From: JBBIUS01 sp037440105
GTDB lineage: Bacteria > Patescibacteriota > Patescibacteriia > XYB2-FULL-38-15
Reading direction: 5' to 3'
Length of the DNA stretch: 17,528 nt
Assembly: GCA_037440105.1 (NCBI GenBank)
Contig: JBBIUS010000015.1
Span: 1 to 17,528, forward strand
Positions 6,627 through 13,071 of the stretch are shown here, one piece after another (within the stretch, counting starts at the first letter, position 1; the number at the start of each line of letters is the position of its first letter). The notes under the pieces are model-generated. The model did no database searches, had not been told where the DNA came from, and saw nothing but the letters and a program-made list of their open reading frames with translations. Both the position numbers and the translations under genes were made by a program.

Positions 6627-7823
6627 TTATTTATACTCCGCTCTGACAAAATGGCGCTTTCCTTTTTGAATCAATACGCCTTCTTCAGAAATTTCAATTT
6701 CTGCTTTCACATCCTTTATCACTTTTCCATCCACTTTAATCCCACCCTGTTCCACAAGACGCCGCGCTTCACTTTTGCTTGAAGCCAATTTTGTTTCCAC
6801 CAACAAATCAACGATATTCAAACTTTTAACTTTTAACTTGAAACTTTTGACTTCTGTTGGCGTTTCTTTTTTCTGGAAAACTTTAATAAAATTTTCTTCG
6901 GCCATTTTTGCTTCCACCGGCGACTGATACAAAGTTACAATCTCACGCGCCAAACGCATTTTAATGTCTCTCGGATTGGCGCCGGCTTTTAAATCTTTTT
7001 CTATTTTTTTAATTTCTGGCAAAGGTAGCCGCGTACAAAGAATAAAATAGTCCAAAATTAAATCGTCTCGCATTGACATAATTTTTCCGTACATTTCATT
7101 CGGCTCTTCAGTAATGTTAACCACATTGCCCCAAGTTGTGCTCATTTTTCTGCCGTCTAAACCAAGAATCATTTTTGTTGTCAAAATATCTTGAGGCGGT
7201 TGGCCGTATGCTTCTTGAATTTTCCGGCCAGCTAAAAGATTAAAAAGTTGATCAGAGCCGCCGATTTCGACATCAGCTCGAACAGCTACTGAATCATAAC
7301 CCTGGTATAGGGGATAATGAAGTTCGCGAAGGCTAATTTCTTCCTCCCTTTCCCATCTTTCCTTAAAGTTTCGTCTAGCGATCATTTGCTGAACAGAAAA
7401 TAAATCTGCCAAGCCATCGAGTTCGCGTGGTGTCAACTTTGCTAACCACTCGCTGTTTTTGTGCACTTCAACTTTTTTCATGTCTAAAATCAAACTTAAT
7501 TGTTTTTCATAACCTTTCATGTTTTCCGCCACTTGTTCGGGAGATAAAAACGGCCGCTTTGCTAACTTATCCGAAGGGTCGCCAATTTGGGCTGTATAGT
7601 CGCCAATAATCAAAATAATTTGATGGCCTAAATCCTGAAACTGGCGCAGTTTCCACAAAGTTGAAGCCCGGCCTATATGAATTTTTGGCCCAGTAGGATC
7701 AATGCCGTGTTTGACTCGCAGTTTTTCACCGGAAAACAACAGTTTTTCCAAATGCTCTCGTTCAATTACTTCTTCCACGCCACGGGCCAAAAGTTCTTTA
7801 ATTTTTTCTTTGGAAACTTTCAT
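6627..7823 (-). CDS. tyrS: Tyrosyl-tRNA synthetase
   Basis: This 398-residue class Ic synthetase shows the HIGH-type motif HIGR (49-52), the GDYTAQIGDPS segment (74-84), the tyrosine-pocket stretch YQGYDSVAV and GGSDQ (188-192), and KMSTT (226-230). A C-terminal S4 RNA-binding domain (about 335-395, SKSEARRLVEQGGIKVDG) binds the long variable arm of tRNA-Tyr. I chose the ATG at 7821-7823. An in-frame TTG at 7860-7862 would add 13 residues, but they fall inside a hairpin and do not resemble the family N-terminus. The linker before S4 (about 326-336) is coded by a degenerate CTTTTAA-type repeat. It lies 54 bases after valS on the same strand. Confidence 0.97.
   Translation of the reverse strand: MKVSKEKIKELLARGVEEVIEREHLEKLLFSGEKLRVKHGIDPTGPKIHIGRASTLWKLRQFQDLGHQIILIIGDYTAQIGDPSDKLAKRPFLSPEQVAENMKGYEKQLSLILDMKKVEVHKNSEWLAKLTPRELDGLADLFSVQQMIARRNFKERWEREEEISLRELHYPLYQGYDSVAVRADVEIGGSDQLFNLLAGRKIQEAYGQPPQDILTTKMILGLDGRKMSTTWGNVVNITEEPNEMYGKIMSMRDDLILDYFILCTRLPLPEIKKIEKDLKAGANPRDIKMRLAREIVTLYQSPVEAKMAEENFIKVFQKKETPTEVKSFKLKVKSLNIVDLLVETKLASSKSEARRLVEQGGIKVDGKVIKDVKAEIEISEEGVLIQKGKRHFVRAEYK
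6820..6854. repeat. Short CTTTTAA-type repeat inside tyrS
   Basis: Heptamers related to CTTTTAA/CTTTTGA recur here, with two exact copies at 6823-6829 and 6830-6836. The stretch encodes the Lys/Ser/Leu-rich linker between the catalytic core and the S4 domain of TyrRS. It looks like a repeat tolerated in a flexible linker. Confidence 0.6.
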
Positions 7824-7842
7824 AAGATTAAAATCTTTAATT

Positions 7843-7870
7843 GTGGATTTTCGCGGCCACAAAAATCCAC
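7843..7870 (-). promoter_or_regulatory. Perfect 9-bp stem between valS and tyrS
   Basis: GTGGATTTT (7843-7851) and AAAATCCAC (7862-7870) form a perfect inverted repeat with a 10-base loop, 20 bases before the tyrS start codon. No T-run follows on the minus strand, so it is not a canonical terminator. It may be a processing or attenuation hairpin in the valS-tyrS transcript. Confidence 0.55.
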
Positions 7871-7877
7871 AACATTT

Positions 7878-10160
7878 TTAAAAAATATTTTTTTCTGGCC
7901 ATTCTTCAGCCATAAGTAATGACTCTTCTTTTCTAGGAAGAACCTGCCAAATTGCTTCTGTGACAAATGGCATAAAGGGATGCAAAATTTTTAAACAAGT
8001 AGTCAAAATAGTAAAAAGAAGATATTGGGCAGACTGACGTTCAGCCAAATCTTTAAAGCGCGGCTTTTGTTCCTCAATAATTTTATCGCAAAAAGTATGC
8101 CAGAAATAGTGATAGGCGAGATCACCAGCATGATTAAAATCAAATTTATCAAGATAATTAGTTATCCGCTCCACGGTGGTTTGCAACTCACTAATGATTT
8201 TTTTATCGCTCGCATTGAATTTCTTTGGTTTATTTGGTATCCCGTCAAGATTCATTAAGACAAAGCGCGCCGCATTCCAAATTTTATTTGCAAAATTTCG
8301 ATAACCAGCTATTTTTTGTTCATTCAATTTTACATCTGTCCCAGCTGAAGTGCCAATAAAAAGAGACACTCTCACTGCGTCTGCACCGTACTTTAGAATC
8401 ATGTCCAGCGGATCAATAACATTCCCAAGTGATTTAGACATCTTTCGACCTTGCATATCGCGGACTAGACCATGAAGATAAACCACACGAAAAGGTATTT
8501 CTCCAAGAAGGGCCGTTGACATCAAAATCATTCGAGCAATCCAAAAAAATAGAATATCATAACCAGTCTCAAGTACGCTTGTTGGATGAAAAACTTCAAA
8601 ATCTGATGTTTTCTCTGGCCAACCAAGAGTAGAAAAAGTCCAAAGTCCAGAAGAAAACCACGTATCCAGGGTGTCTGGATCCTGCTCTAATTGTCCATCG
8701 CAAAATGGACATTTTTTTAACTCGTCAACCGATACAATTCCTAATTTTGAATTTTGGATTGTAATTTTGAATTTTGAATCTTGAACATTAAATTTACTTA
8801 TATCTACATCTTTACATTTATCACAATAATACACTGGAATTCTGTGGCCAAACCAAATCTGACGACTAATGCACCAATCGCGCAAATTATTAATCCATTC
8901 GAAATAAACCTTAGTAAAATGTTCTGGAATAATTTTAATTTGCCCTGATTTAACAACATGTTCCATTAAAAATTTTAAGGTCACTTCTTGTCCATCTTTT
9001 ACACCTACCAAAGGACTATGTTTAGAAGCAGAAAATTTAAAAGGCTTATCTACATCAATAAACCACTGTAAAGAAGGCAAGGGTTCAACCGGCGTACCGC
9101 AACGATAGCATAACGATAAATTATTTTCTATTTCTTCTTCCTTTTCAATTAACCCACTCTCTCTCAACTTTTTAATAATAATTTCCCGGGCTTCAATTGT
9201 TGTCTTGCCAGAATATTCAGCAAAACCAGGCATTATCCTCCCCTGCTCATCAATTACTTTAACAATTTGAAGATTATTTTTTTCTGCCATCAGCCAATCA
9301 ACCATAGAATGGGCTGGAGTGACACCTAAAGCGCCGGTGCCAAATGTTGGATCAATCGATTTGTCAGCAATAATTTTTAATTTTAAAGGGATGCCAACAA
9401 AATCCACCTCGTAAGTTTTGCCAATATATTTTTTGTAACGTCCGTCGTTTGGATTGACAGCTACAGCTGTATCCCCTAATTTTGTCTCTGGTCGAGTGGT
9501 AGCAATAGGAAAAGGGAAATCTTTGCTATATTTAAAGGTATAAAATTTTGCTTTTTGAGCTTTATATTCAACCTCGTCATCAGCCAAAGTTGAACTGCAA
9601 TGCGGACACCAATTTACAATCCGACTGCCGCGGTAAATTAGACCCTTATCATAAAGAATTTTAAAAGCGGTGCGCACTGCTTTTGAGCGCGGCTCATCAA
9701 GAGTATATGCTTCGCGCGACCAATCGCAAGAAGCACCCATTTTGCGGATTTGCAAATGAATACGATCTTTAGAGGCTTGAATAAATTTTTCCACTTCTTC
9801 TAAAAATTTTTCTCGACCTAAATCATGTCGACGCAAGCCCTTCTCTTTTTTCAATTTTTTTTCTACAACATTTTGCGTGGCAATAGCGGCGTGGTCAGTG
9901 CCGGGCAACCATAAGGTTTTGTCTTTGCGCATCCGATGATAACGCACCATAATGTCTTCCAAAGCTAGCATCACGGCATGACCTATGTGCAGAGTACCGG
10001 TTACATTCGGTGGAGGCATTAAAATAGAAAAAATACCTTTACATTTTTTATCCACTTGACAGGGCAAATTATCAGGATTAAAATAGCCAGATTTCTCCCA
10101 TTTCTCATAAATTTTATCCTCAACTTCTTTTGGATTGTACGCTTTCGAAATTTCTAACAT
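7878..10160 (-). CDS. valS: Valyl-tRNA synthetase, short form
   Basis: This 760-residue class Ia synthetase has HIGH at 58-61, following the family motif PPPNVTGTLH, and KMSKS at 573-577. The CP1 editing domain is present (TTRPETKLGDTAVAVNP and GTGALGVTPAH), as are zinc-ribbon cysteine pairs (CPHC, CYRC, CDKC and CPFC). The DTWFSSGLW motif marks the valine/isoleucine group. Typical ValRS has 870-950 residues. This one ends right after the anticodon-binding helices and lacks the C-terminal coiled coil that clamps tRNA, as in other reduced genomes. Residues about 461-473, between CDKC and CPFC, are encoded by a degenerate 20-bp direct repeat. It is first in the synthetase run, behind a good promoter. 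The ATG has no Shine-Dalgarno. Confidence 0.97.
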   Translation of the reverse strand: MLEISKAYNPKEVEDKIYEKWEKSGYFNPDNLPCQVDKKCKGIFSILMPPPNVTGTLHIGHAVMLALEDIMVRYHRMRKDKTLWLPGTDHAAIATQNVVEKKLKKEKGLRRHDLGREKFLEEVEKFIQASKDRIHLQIRKMGASCDWSREAYTLDEPRSKAVRTAFKILYDKGLIYRGSRIVNWCPHCSSTLADDEVEYKAQKAKFYTFKYSKDFPFPIATTRPETKLGDTAVAVNPNDGRYKKYIGKTYEVDFVGIPLKLKIIADKSIDPTFGTGALGVTPAHSMVDWLMAEKNNLQIVKVIDEQGRIMPGFAEYSGKTTIEAREIIIKKLRESGLIEKEEEIENNLSLCYRCGTPVEPLPSLQWFIDVDKPFKFSASKHSPLVGVKDGQEVTLKFLMEHVVKSGQIKIIPEHFTKVYFEWINNLRDWCISRQIWFGHRIPVYYCDKCKDVDISKFNVQDSKFKITIQNSKLGIVSVDELKKCPFCDGQLEQDPDTLDTWFSSGLWTFSTLGWPEKTSDFEVFHPTSVLETGYDILFFWIARMILMSTALLGEIPFRVVYLHGLVRDMQGRKMSKSLGNVIDPLDMILKYGADAVRVSLFIGTSAGTDVKLNEQKIAGYRNFANKIWNAARFVLMNLDGIPNKPKKFNASDKKIISELQTTVERITNYLDKFDFNHAGDLAYHYFWHTFCDKIIEEQKPRFKDLAERQSAQYLLFTILTTCLKILHPFMPFVTEAIWQVLPRKEESLLMAEEWPEKNIF
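8742..8780. repeat. 20-bp-period direct repeat inside valS
   Basis: Two 19-base copies (8742-8760 and 8762-8780) share TAATTTTGAATTTTG and differ at two positions near their ends. They code for a Ser/Lys/Ile/Asn-rich loop in the zinc-ribbon region of ValRS. The TTTTGAA word recalls the intergenic word repeats elsewhere in the window. Confidence 0.85.
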
Positions 10161-10195
10161 TGATAAAAATCATCAAAAAATTTAATAATTTCTTA

Positions 10196-10224
10196 ATTTT
10201 ATCAAAAAAACAAAGAAATAACAA
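10196..10224 (-). promoter_or_regulatory. Sigma70-type promoter for valS-tyrS-argS
   Basis: On the minus strand TTGTTA (10219-10224) is followed after exactly 17 bases by TAAAAT (10196-10201). It lies 36 bases upstream of the valS start codon. The resulting leader is far too short for a T-box. Confidence 0.65.
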
Positions 10225-10237
10225 CTTCTAAATCTAA

Positions 10238-10266
10238 TTGACATAAATGCGTTCTTAAATTACACT
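10238..10266 (+). promoter_or_regulatory. Sigma70-type promoter for the DHH gene
   Basis: A perfect TTGACA (10238-10243), a 17-base spacer and TACACT (10261-10266) precede the GTG start at 10333, predicting a leader of about 60 bases. It is divergent from the valS promoter, with 13 bases between the two -35 boxes. Confidence 0.75.
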
Positions 10267-10332
10267 ATTAAATTAAATTCTAATATTAACTATAATTTTT
10301 CATTTTTAACTTTTAATTTAAGCGAAACGCCT

Positions 10333-11481
10333 GTGGCTCTAAATCTTTACCAACAAATAATTGAGATAATAAACAAAAGCAGCCGACCTTTAATTATTTT
10401 CAAAAAGGAACCGGGCGGTGACGCTATTGCCTCCGGCCTCGGCTTGTTTTTAATTTTAGAAAAACTAGATAAAAAAGCAGAAATTGTTTCAGACAATTTT
10501 TCTCCGCCAAAAACATTTTCTTTTCTCCCAAAAATAGAACAAATCCAACCTTCAATTGCTAATTTAAAAAAATTTATTATCAGTTTAAATATTGCTCAAA
10601 ATAAAATAAATGATTTGAGTTATGATCTCCGCAATGATAAATTAAATATCTTTATTACTCCTGAACAAAATATATCCAAAGAACAAATTAAGATAGGAAC
10701 TTCAAAATTTAGACATGATTTAATTTTTGTCCTTGACACGCCTGATTTAGAATCTCTGGGAAGAGTTTATTGGGACCACATCGATTTTTTTTGTCAAACG
10801 CCGGTTGTTAATATTGACCACAATCCAACTAATGAAAATTTTGGTCAAATTAATTTAGTCAATCTTACTGCCTCCTCAACCGCAGAAATAATTTTCCAAC
10901 TTTTAGAATCGTTAAATATTGATATTTTAGACGAAGACATTGCCACCTTACTTCTTACTGGCATAATGTCAGAAACAAAAAGTTTTAGAATCCCAACAGT
11001 AACCCCGCATTCGCTTTCTGCGGCCAGCCGCCTTATCGCCTTGGGAGCGCGAAGAGAAGAAATTGTTAAAAATCTTTATCAAACAAAATCTTTTGATACT
11101 TTAAAGCTTTGGGGAAGGGCCCTTGTCCGCCTTAGAAATGATGCCTCATGCAATTTAACTTGGACTGTTCTTACGCGCGAAGATTTTATTGCGACAGGCG
11201 CTTCGCCGAATAAATTAATTGACATTGTAGACGAGCTAATTTTCAATTCTCGAAACGCTGATATCGCTGTCTTGATTTACGAATCTCCTGAAGAAAAAAA
11301 TAAAATTTGCTGTTTAGTGTTTAGCGAGAAAAAATTTGATCTTCTCTCTTTAACTAAGACATTTGAACCCGATGGTTCTAAAAACCTAGTAAAATTTTGC
11401 GTTTATAATAAAGATCTTATTGAGGCAGAAAAAGAAATCATTTATAAAATCAAGGAAAAACTGAAAAATAAAATGCCTTAA
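10333..11481 (+). CDS. DHH-family phosphoesterase (NrnA/RecJ-like), altered metal motifs
   Basis: This 382-residue cytoplasmic protein has the DHH plus DHHA1 layout of nanoRNase/pAp phosphatases. Motif I is PGGDAIAS (27-34), motif II FVLDTPD (132-138), motif III IDHNPTN (161-167) and motif IV GIMSETKSF (210-218). The C-terminal DHHA1-like part covers about 250-380. Known family members read DxD in motif I, DHH in motif III and DTG in motif IV. Here these are GGD, DHN and ETK, so several metal ligands are changed. An inserted segment (about 75-125) separates motifs I and II. The GTG start fits the promoter 60-95 bases upstream, and no Shine-Dalgarno is seen. It is the only protein gene on the plus strand and transcribed alone. 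Activity on nanoRNA or pAp is uncertain. Confidence 0.82.
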   Translation: MALNLYQQIIEIINKSSRPLIIFKKEPGGDAIASGLGLFLILEKLDKKAEIVSDNFSPPKTFSFLPKIEQIQPSIANLKKFIISLNIAQNKINDLSYDLRNDKLNIFITPEQNISKEQIKIGTSKFRHDLIFVLDTPDLESLGRVYWDHIDFFCQTPVVNIDHNPTNENFGQINLVNLTASSTAEIIFQLLESLNIDILDEDIATLLLTGIMSETKSFRIPTVTPHSLSAASRLIALGARREEIVKNLYQTKSFDTLKLWGRALVRLRNDASCNLTWTVLTREDFIATGASPNKLIDIVDELIFNSRNADIAVLIYESPEEKNKICCLVFSEKKFDLLSLTKTFEPDGSKNLVKFCVYNKDLIEAEKEIIYKIKEKLKNKMP

Positions 11482-11524
11482 CTATTAGAGAAAAACTTTA
11501 TTTCCTTTTCCAATCTATTAATTT

Positions 11525-11584
11525 AAAAAATAAAAAACCCCTGAACTTTCTACAATCCAAAAGATGTGCAGAACAGTCCGGGGG
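11525..11584 (-). terminator. Intrinsic terminator of the methyltransferase gene
   Basis: On the minus strand CCCC (11580-11584 region) pairs with GGGG (11538-11541), with inner GA/TC and TTCT/AGAA pairing. A T-rich run (TTTTTTATTTTTT) follows. It lies between convergent genes and may also help end the plus-strand DHH transcript. Confidence 0.65.
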
Positions 11585-11600
11585 CGAAATAGCCGCAGTG

Positions 11601-12710
11601 TTACCTCTTGCGCCAAACTAGCATGACCATTTTGTGCGGCAGGGCCTTTCTAACCACCGCAATTAATTTTTCTCCTTTTTCGTTAACTCCGTAATCTTTT
11701 ATTTTTTTCCAGATCTCAGATCGGCGACCGCGAAGTCCATCGATTTTTTTCAACAACTTGCGGTCCCAGATAAACTGCCGGAATATCAAATTAGCTGTTC
11801 GCGCAAACTCAGTGGCTTTACATTTGAGTTTCTCACGAAGTTTAACTAATTCTCTAAACATCTTTTCTTCAATAACGCCAACGTCTTCCAATCTCGGAAA
11901 ACAAACGTCTACAACTGGCTCCTCCTCGATTTGAATAAGTTCGAGATCAGCTTCCAGACAATACATTATAATCTCGCCGAGCGACTTTCCTAGCGATAAA
12001 TTCAACGGGAACCTAAGCGGCGTCAAAGAAACGGCATTAGGGTCGTCTTCGCCAACAAAAATAAATTCCCCGCCAGGTCGCAAACTTTGGGCAATCGCTT
12101 TGATGATCTTTTCGGGATGAGGAACCCATTGAATTACCAAAGCCGAAAGGATTGTTCTAAAAGGACCGCCTAACTCATCGAGATGATTAGGTACATCACA
12201 ACCATCAAGCCGCTTGAAAATAAATTTGCATTCTGTCTCATCGATTGCCCTCCGCCCTTGAACCACGGGTTTATGATCATGAAGCAAAAGAAGAGCCTTG
12301 GCGTAATCAATCATATTTTGATCAATATCAACAAGCGCAACTTTGCCCTTTGGCAGCCTGCCCTCATGGCGAAGCCACCAGACGAGACTCCCTACCCCAG
12401 TGCCTACATCAAGCATTGGAGATCTAAACTGCACTTTGGCCTTTTTGCAAAGTTTGACAAAGGCCTTGCTGTGCCCGCTGAACTCCATGTGATAGAGATA
12501 AGCAAGCTGAGTTGATTTTTTTTCTATAGCCTTCATAACTTTTGCTACTCTCTCTAAGCGCACCGCAGGCGGAAGAGGAGCATGCATAATATAGTGAATC
12601 ATATGAGCATAATCTCCTCTTGCTTGCAAAATACCAAAGGGACACGTAACAAAGAGTCTTTTCTCTATTTTTCTGAGTTGTTTAATAAATCTCGAATCTA
12701 TTCCTGTCAT
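11601..12710 (-). CDS. SAM-dependent class I methyltransferase, substrate unknown
   Basis: This 369-residue protein has a Rossmann methyltransferase core in the middle. Motif I is MLDVGTGVG (99-107), the acidic strand end VALVDID (124-130) follows, and the post-motif segment is ALVIQWVPHPEKIIKAI (190-206) with LRPGGEFIFVGE (210-221). This resembles the UbiE/BioC-type Methyltransf_11/25 group. The first 95 residues and the basic helical C-terminus (about 245-369) flank the core and may define the substrate. I cannot name the substrate. The ATG follows GGAGGG (12715-12720) by 4 bases. G+C in sampled lines is about 42-47%, above the neighbours. With its own promoter and terminator it forms a single-gene unit, perhaps acquired by transfer. 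Confidence 0.88.
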   Translation of the reverse strand: MTGIDSRFIKQLRKIEKRLFVTCPFGILQARGDYAHMIHYIMHAPLPPAVRLERVAKVMKAIEKKSTQLAYLYHMEFSGHSKAFVKLCKKAKVQFRSPMLDVGTGVGSLVWWLRHEGRLPKGKVALVDIDQNMIDYAKALLLLHDHKPVVQGRRAIDETECKFIFKRLDGCDVPNHLDELGGPFRTILSALVIQWVPHPEKIIKAIAQSLRPGGEFIFVGEDDPNAVSLTPLRFPLNLSLGKSLGEIIMYCLEADLELIQIEEEPVVDVCFPRLEDVGVIEEKMFRELVKLREKLKCKATEFARTANLIFRQFIWDRKLLKKIDGLRGRRSEIWKKIKDYGVNEKGEKLIAVVRKALPHKMVMLVWRKR

Positions 12711-12741
12711 TTTTCCCTCCGTATGTTAAAGATCCAAGCCA

Positions 12742-12770
12742 ATGTTAGCACTTTCTAATTTCTTTGTCCA
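12742..12770 (-). promoter_or_regulatory. Promoter of the methyltransferase gene
   Basis: On the minus strand TGGACA (12765-12770) is followed after 17 bases by TAACAT (12742-12747), ahead of a GGAGGG ribosome site and the ATG at 12708-12710. The predicted leader is about 25 bases. Confidence 0.5.
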
Positions 12771-12813
12771 TCTGCTGCAGATTTTGGCTCAGCGCATAAA
12801 ATTATCAACTAAC

Positions 12814-12830
12814 TAAAGCGAAGCGCTTTA
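12814..12830. promoter_or_regulatory. TAAAGCG palindrome next to a TATAAT box
   Basis: TAAAGCG (12814-12820) and CGCTTTA (12824-12830) form a perfect 7-bp inverted repeat around AAG. A plus-strand TATAAT follows at 12833-12838. This could be an operator overlapping a promoter for tRNA-Val, but no good -35 is seen. A second -10 candidate, TAAAAT, lies at 12874-12879, nearer the tRNA. Confidence 0.35.
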
Positions 12831-12924
12831 TCTATAATTCTTGCCCATGACTTGCATTTTTAGAAAAAAAAGTTAAAATACTATTAGTAAATTTAAAAAA
12901 GAAAGTCGTTCACTTTTTATCTTT

Positions 12925-13001
12925 GGGCGCGTAGCTCAGTTGGTTAGAGCGTTTGCTCGACACGCAAAAGGTCAGAGGTTCGACTCCTCTCGCGCCCACC
13001 A
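12925..13001 (+). tRNA. tRNA-Val (anticodon GAC), CCA encoded, C33
   Basis: A full cloverleaf is visible: acceptor GGGCGCG/CGCGCCC, D stem GCTC/GAGC, anticodon stem TTTGC/GCAAA, variable loop AGGTC, T stem AGAGG/CCTCT with loop TTCGACT, discriminator A and CCA. The anticodon GAC (12959-12961) reads GUC and GUU valine codons. The anticodon loop is TCGACAC, so position 33 (12958) is C where nearly all tRNAs have U. All stems pair, which argues against a decayed pseudogene. The CCA end lies inside the downstream terminator palindrome. Confidence 0.93.
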
Positions 13002-13033
13002 AAAAATCCGCCAGCTGGCGGATTTTTTGGTGG
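12996..13033. terminator. Perfect 38-bp palindrome, bidirectional terminator
   Basis: Positions 12996-13014 are the exact reverse complement of 13015-13033, with no loop bases spared by symmetry. The GC core (TCCGCCAGCTGGCGGA) is flanked by A6 and T6, so an intrinsic terminator forms on both strands. It ends tRNA-Val on the plus strand and the Asn-synthetase-like gene on the minus strand. The left edge includes the last bases of the tRNA acceptor and its CCA. Confidence 0.9.
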
Positions 13034-13071
13034 TTAAACAAACTTATTTTGTTTTAATAATCTCATCTTGT

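Noticed and set aside
7824..7862. N-terminal extension of TyrRS from a TTG codon
   Set aside because: The added residues are encoded by a hairpin region and do not match the family; the ATG at 7821-7823 gives the expected N-terminus.
10161..10224. Possible T-box or other tRNA-sensing leader ahead of valS
   Set aside because: The predicted transcript leader is only about 30 bases and has no room or motifs for a T-box.
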